Shown here piece after piece: positions 24,527 to 36,404 of a DNA stretch of 64,000 nt (its first letter is position 1; each line of letters begins with the position of its first letter). The DNA is from Diospyros lotus (Eukaryota; Streptophyta; Magnoliopsida; Ericales; Ebenaceae): contig NC_068352.1 of the NCBI RefSeq assembly GCF_014633365.1, forward strand, positions 20,493,310 to 20,557,309, read 5' to 3'. The position numbers were made by a program, and so were the translations under genes. The notes below the pieces were generated by a model that was given only the letters and a program-made list of their open reading frames with translations, made no database searches and was not told where the DNA came from.

Positions 24527-27500
24527 TTAGTTTCTTTCTTTTCTTTTTCTTGTCCAATGCACATTTTCACTTACATCAATTGAGTTGGAAGCTTGAAATT
24601 TGAGTGGGAATGATGCATTTTGAGAACTGATTTCAAATGTTTGATTTGCATCATCAATGTCATCATCCTTTTGAAATAAGAAATCATATGAATCACAAGG
24701 CTGTGTTTTTGTAACTACATGCCATCCTTTGATGCAATTGTCATCCATATAAAGTACTTGAGATGCTTGATTGGCTAGTACAAAGTGATAATTAGATTTC
24801 AAAAATCAGCATCGGTTAATGGATATGAATCCATATTTATTGATCTTGATGCCTTTATCTGTATCATGAACATCAAACTATTTGCATCGAAATGCTACTA
24901 CTTTATTGTTATCAAGATATTGTAACTCAATTACTTCAGTCAAAATGCCATAATAGTCTATTTCATCCATCTCATTTCCTGTATCACCACGTACAACTAC
25001 TTCATTATTTTGTATTGTTAATTTTTTATCATAGTCTTTGACGTGAAACCTATACCCATTGACAATGTAATCATTGTAAAATGTCATATTTTTTAATGGC
25101 CCATGGGACAATGACAACATGCTCTCATCCATGCTACTTTGATCTTGACTATGTAATCTTGCAACCTACAAATCAATTATTTTTAGTGAATTCACATGTA
25201 CTAACAGAAAGCATAAAAAGAATCACGATGCACTTACCCTAAACTTAAACCATTTAGTAAAATTTATATTCCATTCTTGCTTGGATAGTTGTAAGGCTGT
25301 TGTTGATTGAATTCTAGAATACCCCCTATAAATGTAAAATACTTGTTCAAATCCAGTATAACAAAGTTAAAAGCAAGTGTTATTAAGATTAAAGTTGGAT
25401 CTTACTCAATAAATAGCTAAACTTCGCTACAATTCCTTAGAATATATATATACATATGTGTGTGTGCGCGTGCGCTTCGATCCACTCATTGTTTTCTAGA
25501 TCACGGGGAATTCCAGCTCCCAAAGGTCTTCCATGTTGGTTGAACACAAGTGAACCCCCATTGTGCAGATCACCCTTGTAATTTTTATCAAGCCGGTTAA
25601 ACTTTGTCTCCATGCTATAAAAGTACCTTGAACAAAACATCATGCACTCACTAGCAATGAATCCTTCAGAATTTGAGCCTTTTACGTGCATTTTTTATGG
25701 ACAAAGGATTTCAAATTGTACAAATATCTCTCCAAAGGGTACATCCATCAATACTATACGAGCCCATCGACCTTAACCTTATTTTCCAAATGTACCGACA
25801 AGTGCTCCATTACATTAAAGAAAGATGGAAGAAAGATCATTTCTAACTTGTAGAGAGTGACAAAAATTTAAGATTCAATTTGCTTTATTTCTTTCACCTT
25901 TAATGCCTTACCACTCAATATCTTGAAAAACAAAGACAATTCAATGAGTTCCTCGCATACATCATTAGGAACAATGCCACATAATGCAATAGGAAGTATG
26001 TGCTGAATAAGAACATGACAATCATGGATCTTCGAACCAATAATTTTGTGGTCTTTGAGGCTAACACATTGAGATATGTTGGATGAAAATCCATCAGGAA
26101 CCCTTAATTTTTTCAAAAATAAAAGGAATGCATCATTTTGCTTCGGAGACAAAACATAACTTGCAGGTGGTAACAAAACTTGGTCCCCTTGTACAATTGG
26201 GTGTAGCTCTAGTCGTATTCCCATTGATTTTAAGTCAAGTTGAGACTTTAAGTTGTCTTTAGTCTTTACCTTAGCATTCACGATAGTTCTAAGAATTTTA
26301 TCACATATATTCTCAATGTGCATTGCATCCAAATTATGTTGTAGCAAAAGTGTACTCTAATATGGAAGCTTGAAGAATATATACTATTTTTGTTCCAATT
26401 ATCTCCCTTATTTTCATGATTTATCTTGGTTTTGAATTGACAAGATTTAGTTAAAGTATTCCCTTCAAGGTCTTGCATTTTCTTAAGAACATCTTCACTA
26501 GAAAGTAAGTTTGGAGCTACCTCTCTTTCCTTTGTACCATCAAATGAAACCCTATCATTTCCCCATTTTTGATTCATAGGCAAATAATGTTGATGACCCA
26601 TATAACATTGTTTCCCACCATTAGTAAACATGGTCGAAAAAGTATTATTGTTACAATAAAGACATGCCAATTTTCCTTTTGTAGTTCATCCAAATAAAAT
26701 CCAATAAGTAGGGAAGTCATTGATCGTCCACATCAAAGTTGTATGCATCGTAAAATTTTGATGTGTTGACACATCAAAGGTTTCGACAGCCAATTCCCAC
26801 GACTTCTTTAATTCATCTATCAAAGGTTGGAGGTAAGTATCAATTGCATCCCTTGGTCCATTTGGTCCTAGGATAAGCATTAATAGAAGGAAATTAGAAG
26901 GCTTCATGCAAACCCAAGGCTTCACATAATATGGAATAAGCACTACTGGCCATATAGCATATGGTGTTCTTGATTTGAAAAAGGTTGAAAGACATCACTA
27001 GCAAGACCAAGTCTAACATGAGGGTTTAGGCAAAGGTTGAATGGAGTTTACCAAAACCCTTCCATGCCATTGAATTGGCTGGGTGTCTTATCACTTCATT
27101 ATATACTCTTTTATCAAAATCCTGCCATGCCATTGAATTGGTTGAGTGTCTTATCATTCCATCATTTACTGTTTTATCAAAATGCCATCTCATAGAATAG
27201 GTTGTCTTGGAAGATATAAACAACCATTGAAGTCCTGGAGTCGTGGCTTTAATGGAAAGTAACGTAGAGTTTTTACTAGTATTTTTCTGTCATTTCTTTT
27301 CATCTTAACTTCTCCACTACGATAATCTTTCTTCCATCAAGAAGCACCACATACCTTGCAATAGTCACATCCATTGTCTGTCTTCCAATACAACATGCAA
27401 TCATCCACACAAGAGTCATATTTTTCATAAGACAAACCAATGTCATGCAATACCTTTTTGGCATTATAATATGAGTCTGGTAAGAAAGACCCTTTACGTA

Positions 27501-27700
27501 GGAGTTCTTTGAACAATTGCAATAACATGGTGAATGACTTATTACTCATTGATCAAGACTCTTTATATGTAACAATTTAAGAATTGTAGAAAATCTTGAG
27601 ACTAGCAAACCAGGATATATTGGTTGTTGAAGGTCATCTATCAACTTATAGAACTGTTTGGCTCCATCATTTGGTTCCATTTCAGAAAAATTTTGGGTAT
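24527..27700 (-). pseudogene. CACTA (En/Spm) TNP2-type transposase gene, decayed
   Basis: Read leftwards from 27700 there are broken blocks in the normal TNP2 order: a CKVCGAS cysteine motif preceded by SYEKYDSCVDDCMLYWK (27337-27549); MRWHFDK with an IRHxxNSMAWxxF block (27026-27223); the tnp2 core with MKPSNFLLLMLILGPNGP and LMWTINDFPTY (26686-26943); LACLYCNN and CYMGHQHYLP (26500-26670); NLDAMHIENICDKIL, then VSLKDHKI and SHDCHVL-like DCHVLIQHILPIALCG (DUF4218 region, 25868-26347); ECMMFCSRYF with RPLG (25437-25691); and DUF4216 with YIVNGYRFHVKD and DYYGIL (24527-25132). TNP2 cuts and joins DNA at CACTA ends. Frameshifts and stops separate the blocks, so no full protein is possible. The 5' portion beyond 27700 is cut off by an LTR. 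Confidence 0.9.
27062..27187 (-). repeat. 63-bp in-frame tandem duplication within the TNP2 pseudogene
   Basis: The stretch starting CCATGCCATTGAATTGG at 27062 is repeated with a few changes from 27125. In protein terms the conserved IRHxxNSMAWxxFxK block occurs twice, 21 residues apart. Other TNP2 proteins have it once. Confidence 0.75.
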
Positions 27701-27705
27701 CTAAA

Positions 27706-29530
27706 TGTAACATCATGGTATTTCAGAATCAAATAATAATTATTAATTTATGTATTTGAAGTGATTTATGATTTATTGGAGTTTTGTGGATTTGAATAAT
27801 TTAATGGGAGAATTAATTATTGTATTTGAGGATTTAAGGGAAAATATTAATTTATTTTGTTTTAAAGAAATGGGCAAGTAATTGGTAAAATTGGGGTATA
27901 AGTGGTACTATTACGGTGGGGTGTGTGGTAATTTTTGAAAATGGTGGGGTTTAAATGTAATTTCTGAAAGTGGTGGTGGAGTCTCAAAATTAAAAATGTG
28001 CATATTATAGTTGAGAAGGCATGTATAGAGGGCGGCACGAGCGCGAGGGGGCCAATTGGTGGATGTGGGATCGAGCCATGGCATGCACACGGGTGAGGGA
28101 AAAAGGGCTAAAATTTTCCAGCCAAACCTTGCCCAAAACGGTGCTGCTGCTACTGGCAGCCACGTGGCCAACTTCTAGCCCTTTATTTTGTGACTTAAAT
28201 GTTTCCATTTTGAACACAAATCGAGTAAATCGAGCAAGTAGAAGAGGAAAAATTGGGAAAAAAGAAAAAGCACGAGCAGTAGCGAAACTAGGAAGAAAAT
28301 CAAGGGAAATTGAAGGAAGAATTGTATAATTGGAGTTTAAAAAAGCCAAGTAAGATTTAATTTTACAGTAGGAGTTTACCAAGAATATCATACAGTTAGA
28401 TTTAATTTGTACACTATAATCTTATTATTTCTGGATAAAAATATGATTTTGTAGTGTGTGGTCAGGGAGATTGAAATCTCCTATAAAAGGCAAGTCCCAT
28501 CCTCATGTTCTTGTTATTGCTAGCACTATTTGCTTTATGCATTTTATTTCCACTTTTACCCCGATTTGGTCCCAAATTTTATTATTGTGGGTGCTCTTTA
28601 TCCCTCTTTAATAAATCCTTATGATTGATTTGTTTGGTTGTGGATTTGAGTCAAATATGGGATGTCTTGGGATATTTATTTTTGAATGCTTATGGGGTAT
28701 TGTGTCACCCCTATTTCCTTGGAAATGATGCCATACCAATTTAAGACTAGGTTCTTAGAGGGTTGGTGGGATTTGGTTGTGGTTAAAGAACCTTGCAGAT
28801 GGGAGTTGTTGTAATAGGGTGTAGGAGCCATTAATTGGTGAGGTGACATCTCAATTGATTGGTGACTCTCGAGCTAACCATCGACCAGGCCAATGCCAAC
28901 TGTCAATCGATTGCTCTTAGTCATGGATTTTCAACCGGTGCCTGGTCACTATTGACCGACTCTTTCATTATGTGACATACCGTCTGGTTTTGTAGTGCAT
29001 GAGATTGGGCTTGCATCATTGGGGGAAACATAAGTTATGTGTGCTTGGGCACACACATCCTAGAATGACTAGGGGCACAAGCATTGCATTGGATGTGTTT
29101 TCCTATGTGGGCGAAGCATGGCCTGATGCTTGACTTATGGGGTACAATGTGTTTTCATTATGTGCCCCTAGAATGACTAGGAGCACAATGTATCACGTTT
29201 ATGCTTACTACGCCATTGCATATATTATTTGTTGCATTGCATAGTTATGTTATGTGGTGGTATGGAGTTGACCCTCGATAGCTATGAGTGGAGCTCGGCT
29301 TCAAGTAGCTATGACTTAAGAACTCTCTCATGTGTTGTATGGAGTTGATCCTCGATAGCTATGAGTGGAGCTCGGCTTCGGGTAGCTATGACTCGAGAAA
29401 TCCGACAAGTGGATTATGTTATGAGGGTCTCGGACTCATGTGGCTTATGTTAGCCAGTCATGGCTGCGATAGGTTTGTATGTCGGGACTTGGGTGCTAAA
29501 TTGTACATTTCTTATGTGGGATCCAATGAC
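27706..29530 (+). mobile_element. Partial LTR of the Tekay/Del-like family, right end missing
   Basis: It begins TGTAACATCATGG with sequence after it aligning to the start of the solo LTR at 19054 (AATTATTAATTT, TTGAAGTGATT). It also shares later landmarks with that LTR: a segment near 28890-28970 resembling 20940-20990, and TATGTGGGCGAAGCATGGCC at 29105 as at 21160. It is interrupted at 29530 by another LTR, and its remaining ~500 bp are not found in the window. It splits the CACTA gene at CTAAA (27701-27705). Confidence 0.75.
29261..29400 (+). repeat. ~75-bp tandem duplication within an LTR
   Basis: The block TATGGAGTTGACCCTCGATA, followed by GTGGAGCTCGGCTTC and GTAGCTATGACT, occurs twice, starting near 29261 and near 29337, with minor differences. 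It occupies the place of the GGGAGTACC repeat block of the other family members. Confidence 0.75.
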
Positions 29531-29986
29531 TGTAATACCCTAAAACATCGTGAATAATAATCATAATTTTAGTATTTCGGACCCTAGTGAAATTATTAGA
29601 ATTTTAGTGTTTATCAGTAAATTTAATAGGGTTAGATATGTATAAAATTATTTATATTGTATAAAGTATATAGTTTAATCATAGTAAAAAATATTAGAAA
29701 TTATAAGGTTTAGGTATTAAAAATTAGAATTTTCTTTCAATATTTTAAGTGTTATAAATTCATATATGTATATACAAAAAAAATATCAAAGAAAATCGGA
29801 GCAGGCGCAATGGCCATGCTCTGGCCGCACCTGCAACAAGCTATTAGAGGGAGAGTGTAATACCAGAGAAATTCTAAAGGACTCAAGGGTAATTTATCTT
29901 GGGACAAAAATGAAATTTAAGGATAAATTGAGGGTATAAGGGTAATTTATTACCGTATGAATGACTAAATTGACTATCGGGAGTGC

Positions 29987-32559
29987 TGTAAGCACCCCCG
30001 CCTGAATATCCCAACTACCTGGACTACCTGAACGGGAGCGCCTACGGAAGAGAAAAAGAATGAAACACAAGACAAGAACCACCCTAGCATGCATAAACAA
30101 AATAAGAACAACGGAAGCGAAGCTAAACACATGCATGCACTACGGGTACCCTGCTAGCACAACGGTCATATGATAAATACATAAACACAGATTCCTATGC
30201 CAATATACATGAGACTCGAGGAAAGACTTGGCACAGTACAAAATAATAGAGTAAATTCTACTCAGACATCAGAGTTGATAGGGGTTGACGGGACTGCCTG
30301 TACACCATACCGACTTTGTCGCTAAAAGTTGACTCCCTTGCCATGGCCCACTCTGCCACTACCTGGAATGATGGAAAGCAAAGTGAGTCGAGAGACTCAG
30401 CAAGCATAAAGAAAAGAAAGACTGGAGGCTGGACATAACCAGAAAACTCACCCCATAATAAACCCCCAGGTACACATAAGGCATGAGACACTACAACACA
30501 TCAGTATAGCATAATAAAACACATACTGGTCCTTGGGGCCCACACAAGACACACGACACCCAAGTCCCATACCAACCTGCTGCTACCCTGAAAGGCAACA
30601 AATATCTCCACAAACCTGCGCGCGCTGTCCCGGGTTGGTACTCCCGTCACCCGTCCATGTCGGTACTCCCGACACCCGAGTTATAGGCTCTCTCGGAACG
30701 GTACTCCCGTCCGAGAACTAATAACTACCAGTAGTCATGCAATGCATATAGAAATGCAATGGCGTAGTGAGCATCAACGTGATACACTGGTACCCATACA
30801 TCCACGCATCAGGTCATGCTTCGCCCACATAGTAAACCACACGCGATGTATATGTCCATGCTGGATGCAACCTAATCACGCTAGAATGCTCGTGTCCAAG
30901 CATACTCAGTAAATGAATATCCCAACATGCAACCCGTACCCATGTGCATATCAAATCATGAATAGTAATATAACATATCAAATCATGCAACAAATCACAT
31001 ACTAGCAGAGTTAGCCAGCAGTGCCCGGCACCGGTCAACAGCCAGTGACTAGGAGTGTCCACCCGATGGTCCACATCAGGGCCGTACAATAGTCTACCCC
31101 AATGTCACCAAACAGCCGACCCCTGCCCTACTGCTCGATAGCTCTAACCGAACCATAAATAAATTCAAGAAAACCGTAAATAAACCCACATGTCTAGGAA
31201 CCTAGTCCCCAAGCTGGGTTCAGCATCATTCCGAAAGGAATGGGGGCAGTACAAATCCCCGTAGGCACTCAACAAATAAAACTCTAGAAGTCTCGGATTT
31301 AATTTAAATTAAAACAAATGAATAATAATTTAACAAATAAGGTTAGGTGCCAAATTAGAGTAAGAGAGGTGATAAAATACGAGAAATCACGGAGTCTTTC
31401 ATGGGAATTAAAGATCATGAGGAGAGAGTTAGGAGCTTGCCTTAACACGGCTGTTTCTTGCATTTGTTGCACTCTCGTTGCGAAGTAAAATATTTAATAG
31501 CGATTAATAAATCCGTGACTCATACCAATAATATCCTTAATTTATATAATTAATACGTGATATCAAAACGAATTGAGGAAAGACGAGGGGTTCACCAAAT
31601 GGAAAGATATTGCGAAGGGTAGAGGGAGCTTGCCTTGTTTAAGCTGTTTACAGCGTTTTCACGCTTGAATACCACCAAATTAATACACGTTATAAAATAG
31701 ATTAAACTCCCAAAATTAACAAAATAGGACCCAAAATAAAATTTCAACCGTACAAAATATTTAATACTAGCTTCTCTACTTACTTGACTAATTAAACCCC
31801 AATTAAACCACATTTAATCTTAATTTTCTCCGCAATTTTCCTCTATTTTCAACCTCAGCGCGCCATTTTCTTCTCCTCCAAGTTGCTCACTGGAATGCTG
31901 TGCTGCTTAAAATTAATCTGGAAGCTGTTGAAATCAGCCTTTAAAAAGGCAAAAGAATGGGCGTCCAGAAGCTGCCGCTTGGCAGCTTAATTGAACCCAC
32001 CGCCTTACCCAAAACGACGTCGGTTTGGGCAAGGCTTTGGCTGAAAATCAGCCAAAATTTCCCTTTTGCGCGCACAAGCCCCAGGCTTCGAACCCGCAAC
32101 CTCCCGCTGCCCCCTCACGCGCGCGACCGCCTGTGCTGGCTATCCTCATTCAACATATATGCATACATTATTATACTTAAAAGTGATTCTCTGTCACTTT
32201 CGAAAATTCCATTTCAGCACCATAACTTCCATTAATCACAAACACACCCCCCAAACTCCAATTTTTCTCTTATTACACTTCCACCCGAACTTTCCAGAAA
32301 TTCACCCAAATAATTTTATTTTATTATTTTCCTAAATACTCCCCAATAAATAATTATTTTATCAAAATAACATCGATACACATTTTCTTAAATCTCCAAA
32401 TACCCAAATAAATTAATATTTCCTTTTAACCCACAAATATTCAATAATCACCAAATAAAAATTAAATCAATATTTCATTTAAACCCACAAATATTTGTTA
32501 ATCTCCACAAACACAATAATTATTAATTATTAATCATTTTCAAATTTCGGGATATTACA
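29987..32559 (-). mobile_element. Solo LTR, Tekay/Del-like family, duplication AGTGC
   Basis: In plus coordinates it reads TGTAAGCACCCCCGCC ... CGGGATATTACA, the reverse of the solo LTR at 19054-22008, to which it is clearly homologous. AGTGC flanks both sides (29982-29986 and 32560-32564). Near 32085-32100 the minus strand holds GCGGGTTCGAAGCC, which resembles a Pol III B box. It lies wholly inside the solo LTR at 29856. Confidence 0.92.
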
Positions 32560-33312
32560 AGTGCCCTGGAGCCGAGATGCCAAAGGAAAATGATGTGGCA
32601 TTAACAAGCACCCCGAGATATGATTTATAGCATCGAAAGAAAGAAGATCGGGAACAATTTTTTATACAGCAAAAATGTAGCTGTCAATTAGGCTGCAATA
32701 CCGAATTTTTATAGATGACTTCCCGAAAGTTAATGGAACCTTGAGGGGGCTTTGGTTTTTCATAAGGAACAACCGTTCAATGATTTCAGGAATAATCGAA
32801 AAGGTTTAGGGCCAAAACGAAAATTCGGGTCTAAGTGTAATTTTTTGAAATTTCTAGAGGGAGGCCGAAACGATATTTTTTCGGAATCCTTAGGGGTCAA
32901 ATTGATGTTTTAGGACTTGAGGGTCTTGAAAGAAATTATCAAAAGTCAAGGGGCTTGGTGAAAGAGGGCCAAAATGAGAAAACCAAAATCAGTGGGATAA
33001 AAATGCAAAAACTCAAAACTGACAGCATGGGCAAATCTGACCAGCACATGGCTGGTCGGCCATGGACAATTTTGGCCACAGGGTTGCACGAGGAATAATC
33101 AGGGGAGCAACTTTTGCAAAGGAAGATCTGACAAAAGCCATCGTGGTGGCCGAATTTTGAAGAAAAAGCGGCCGAAAGTTGGCCAAAGTGGTGCACGCCT
33201 ACAATCGATGATTATGGTCAGATAAGGCTTGTTTGAGGGCTATCTGAGGGAGGTTGAAGCTCTAAGACAAGTGGGTAGGTCGGCCAAGGGCTTTGGGGCG
33301 TTTGGATTTGCC

Positions 33313-33320
33313 TATAAATA
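33313..33320 (+). promoter_or_regulatory. TATA box of the 29856-35003 LTR
   Basis: TATAAATA within GCCTATAAATAGGC, placed in the body of the LTR as expected for its Pol II promoter. The homologous box in the solo LTR at 39377 is at 41748-41755 on the other strand. Confidence 0.65.
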
Positions 33321-35095
33321 GGCATTCGAAGTGGCCGAAAATGGAGAAATTCAAAGCTTCAAATCGACCGTTGTTTTGAACGAATTGGAGGTCAAAACCA
33401 TAGGGCTTTTAAAGCCCATGAGGTGTAGAGTGTTTCTGGTAAGTTTGGGGCATTTTGGTTGAGATTTCATGGCGATTCGAAGGTCGCCAAAAAAGGGAAG
33501 GCAGGCGGCTGGCCGAGGCTTTAAGCCTCTGGTTGGACCCCCTCCGGTGGTTCTTTCGAAGCCCAAGATAACCCATCGTGATCGACTTGAAGAGGCGGTC
33601 AAAGTGGTGGAGAAATCCCAGATCACTGGCACGGTCGTCGCCGGAGAAGACGATCGACGCGTGCCGGTCACGCGCGGTCTTTCACGCACCACCACTCACC
33701 CTAGGCGCGTGCAGGCGCGTGGCTAGTCTGAAAAATCTAAAAAAAAAAATGTAGAAAAATCAAGAAAAATATTTTGTGGAGGTCCGTGCAAAAAGATCTG
33801 AAGTTGGGATTCCTGATGTCTCGATTTTAGAGCCAAAGAGCCACGTTTTGCGTGAAAACGCAATATCTGGGTAAGTCCAGTATTTTTCCTTGGAAGTTCA
33901 TAGCATATGATGAATTATTGTGGAGTTAGATTTGAGAAAATAGTCCTGATGTATTTATTGGGATTCTATTAAGAAAAATGAAGGAAAAAATGAAATAAAT
34001 GGAGTTTTGAGATATTTAGTAATAAAATATCATTTTTATGTTTGAGGTAATCGAGATGATGTGATTGGTGCAATTTTTGAGAGTTGGCACAAAAATTGAG
34101 GTGGGGCACGCATATCGAGGCAATGCGCGCTTTTCGAGGAAATGCAAGTTTATCTCAAAAGGTGAGTTTTCCTATCCTAACCATGGTTGTGTGAGTGGTT
34201 TTCTCACAATAACTTATGTTTATGATATGATTGTTTATATGCATGCTATTTATAAATGCAATATTCATTTTGTCATATTACATAGAAAGTCGTGATAATT
34301 GTATGACACGAGATTATTGTCACATTGATATTTGTGCATGGGAATGGGATGTCATCCCCAGAGTGTAGCCGTAATTCCCCTCGGGCAATGATGGAATAAC
34401 GTTAGGCTTATCCTGTAAAGGTTCAGGATTTGCCTAGGATTACGTGCCGGGCTGGTGGGCCTAGGAAGTTATATTAAAGGCAAATGTTATTCATGTTATT
34501 ACATCATGCATTTATATATAAATATATATATGTTTTGGACCCTCATTAGAAGTTTCATCTTCTAATGGATTATGCACTTGGAACATTCAACGTTCCAGTT
34601 TAGATTTGTAGCTTAGGCAATGAGCAGGTTGAGATGAGACGGCACGTGATAGCACGGCTAATGGATTCAGCGAGCTGACTCGGATATGTTTTAGCCGATA
34701 CTTTATTGATGATTAGTCTTGTTAGAATATTATTGAATCTCCATGATTTATGTATTTCAATATTGAGGATATGATGTTAACTATGGTACGGATTCTTATA
34801 TTATAAATAAAGTGAATTGATTATGTGCTATATCAGGTTTCGATTATCGCTTCTGCATTTTTAATGATTTGCTGGGGGTTTTGTTTGGAATTCAGTACTT
34901 AAGGTTAAGTTATGTACCAAGAAAGAAAAGAAAAAAATAATTTATGTATATTTTGAGCCCCAGCATAGTGACAAGCTCGGTAAGAGAAAAGTGGGATGTT
35001 ACAGAGAGGGGCGGCATTAATGTCGTAATGGCCGACGAGATGGCCTTCAAGACCCGTGGGTGCTCGTGATGGGACAAGACACGTCAATTTTGGGC

Positions 35096-35103
35096 TATAA
35101 ATA
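35096..35103 (+). promoter_or_regulatory. TATA box of the family-D LTR
   Basis: TATAAATA within GGGCTATAAATAGCCGCG, followed ~30-40 bases later by sequence that could be the transcript start. Confidence 0.6.
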
Positions 35104-35734
35104 GCCGCGTTCGGGCGACTCATTTTCATCCAACTTTTACTTCAAAGATTGGGAGATTAGAGCAGTGTTTGAGAGAGTGGTAAGCGGGATTTGGATCCTT
35201 GCGTCGTGGGCAAGATTTCTGGAGCGTTTGGGGATCGTCGGAGCAGGAGAAAGCGAGAAATCAAGACTCGTCGGAAAAGCCGCACATCGCCGGAGTCGAG
35301 GCCTCAACCAGCAAATCAAGGTACTTCTTGATGTTTTTTTTAAATTCTAAGGTGATATTTGAGGTCAGAAGGTCGGGTTTAGGGGGGAGAGAAGGTCGTT
35401 TCGTAGCTCGAAGGCTCGGGGGGGTCGCCGGCAGCGAAGCAGCCATCGGAGAAGACGACCCAGGGGGTTGGGCGTGTGGCTGTAAGCGCCAGAGCGTGGG
35501 GAGGCGGCGCGTTGGCTGCACGCGTGTGCCAGGTAGGAAAGAAAAAGAAAAAAAAAAGAAAAAGAAAGAAAGAAAGAAAAAAATAAAATAAAATAGGAAA
35601 ACTTTTGGAAAAAATTTGAAAAAATTCCAGAAAATCTAAAATTTAATTTATGTTTTATTTTGAGAAAAATTTCCTGAGAAATGCTAAATTAATTATTTAT
35701 TTAGTGATTTTGTTATTATAGAAAAATTAGTTTT

Positions 35735-36125
35735 AGTGATGGGTTTTGTGACGGGGATGCTCCCGTCACTAATTTGTGATGGGTTTAGTGATGGTTTGAA
35801 ATTACCGTCACAAAATTGTGACGGGACAACCATTCTCATCGCAAATCAGTGACGAGATGGCTTATCCCGTCGCAAATCAGCGACGGATAGGCCCTCTTGT
35901 CGCTGTTCTGCGATGGGATCAAGCGTCCCATCACAAAACAACGACGGGATAAAGCTCCCATCGCAAAACAGGGACGGGAGCAAGCGTCCTGTCACAAAAC
36001 AGCGACGGGGTCTTCATCCCGTCGCAGTTCTGCGAAGGGACTGATGCCCCCGTCGCAGTTCTGCGATGGGACATGTCAGTCCCGTCACAAAACTACGACG
36101 GGACATGTCAGCCCCGTCGCAAAAT
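35735..36125 (+). repeat. Left subterminal repeat array of the CACTA element
   Basis: About twenty copies of a short unit with GCGACGGGA or its complement TCCCGTCGC, at irregular spacing and in both orientations, many joined to CACAAAACAG or GTTCTGCGA. Such arrays bind the TNPA-like protein of CACTA elements. A pyrimidine-rich leader with a CT run follows at about 36130-36240, likely the 5'UTR of the element's transcript. Confidence 0.85.
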
Positions 36126-36404
36126 TTCCCTTAAAACCGCCCCCCTTGTTCCCCACCCCCGAACGAGCTCTCCCCCCTTCTCACACCATTTCACCCCCCC
36201 TCTCTCTCTCTCAATTTTCTCTCCTTCTTTGCTACTCTTCTCTGCAACTGCTATCTCTCAACTTTGTGACTGTTTCAGTGCCATTATCATTGTCTTCAGT
36301 GCTATTGTCATCACTTGAGATAATTATTTTATGTTATTTAATTTATTTTAGTTTTAATTATTTTATGTTAGTTTAGTTTAATAGTTATTTTATTTTTGTG
36401 TTAG

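Larger units (their letters stand above)
29856..35003 (+). mobile_element. Solo LTR (family A-related), duplication GAGAG, itself split
   Basis: It begins TGTAATACCAGAG and ends GTGGGATGTTACA, with identical GAGAG on both sides (29851-29855 and 35004-35008). Removing the nested solo LTR leaves about 2.57 kb. It is related to the LTRs at 1-1207 and 39377-42482, for example the AACATTCAACGTTCCAG block at 34582 and the CAGCAAAAATGTAGCTGTCA block at 32668. A TATAAATA box lies at 33313-33320. Confidence 0.9.
29531..35712 (+). mobile_element. Partial LTR (family D), split by a solo LTR; right end lost
   Basis: It starts TGTAATACCC at 29531 inside the previous LTR (ATGAC at 29526-29530 is the candidate duplication). 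It runs to 29855 and resumes at 35009 after the nested solo LTR. A TATAAATA box lies at 35096-35103. A purine-rich AAAGAAA tract lies at 35541-35582. The end is not seen: at 35713 the sequence changes to the CACTA subterminal repeats, with no LTR terminus or second duplication. Confidence 0.65.

Noticed and set aside
33351..33726. Overlapping open frames on both strands with R/P-rich protein
   Set aside because: They lie in the body of a solo LTR, just after its TATA box, and show no domain; LTR leader sequence explains them.
36073..36376. Open frames over the CACTA left end
   Set aside because: They are translations of the subterminal GACGGG repeats and the CT-rich leader, not protein genes.
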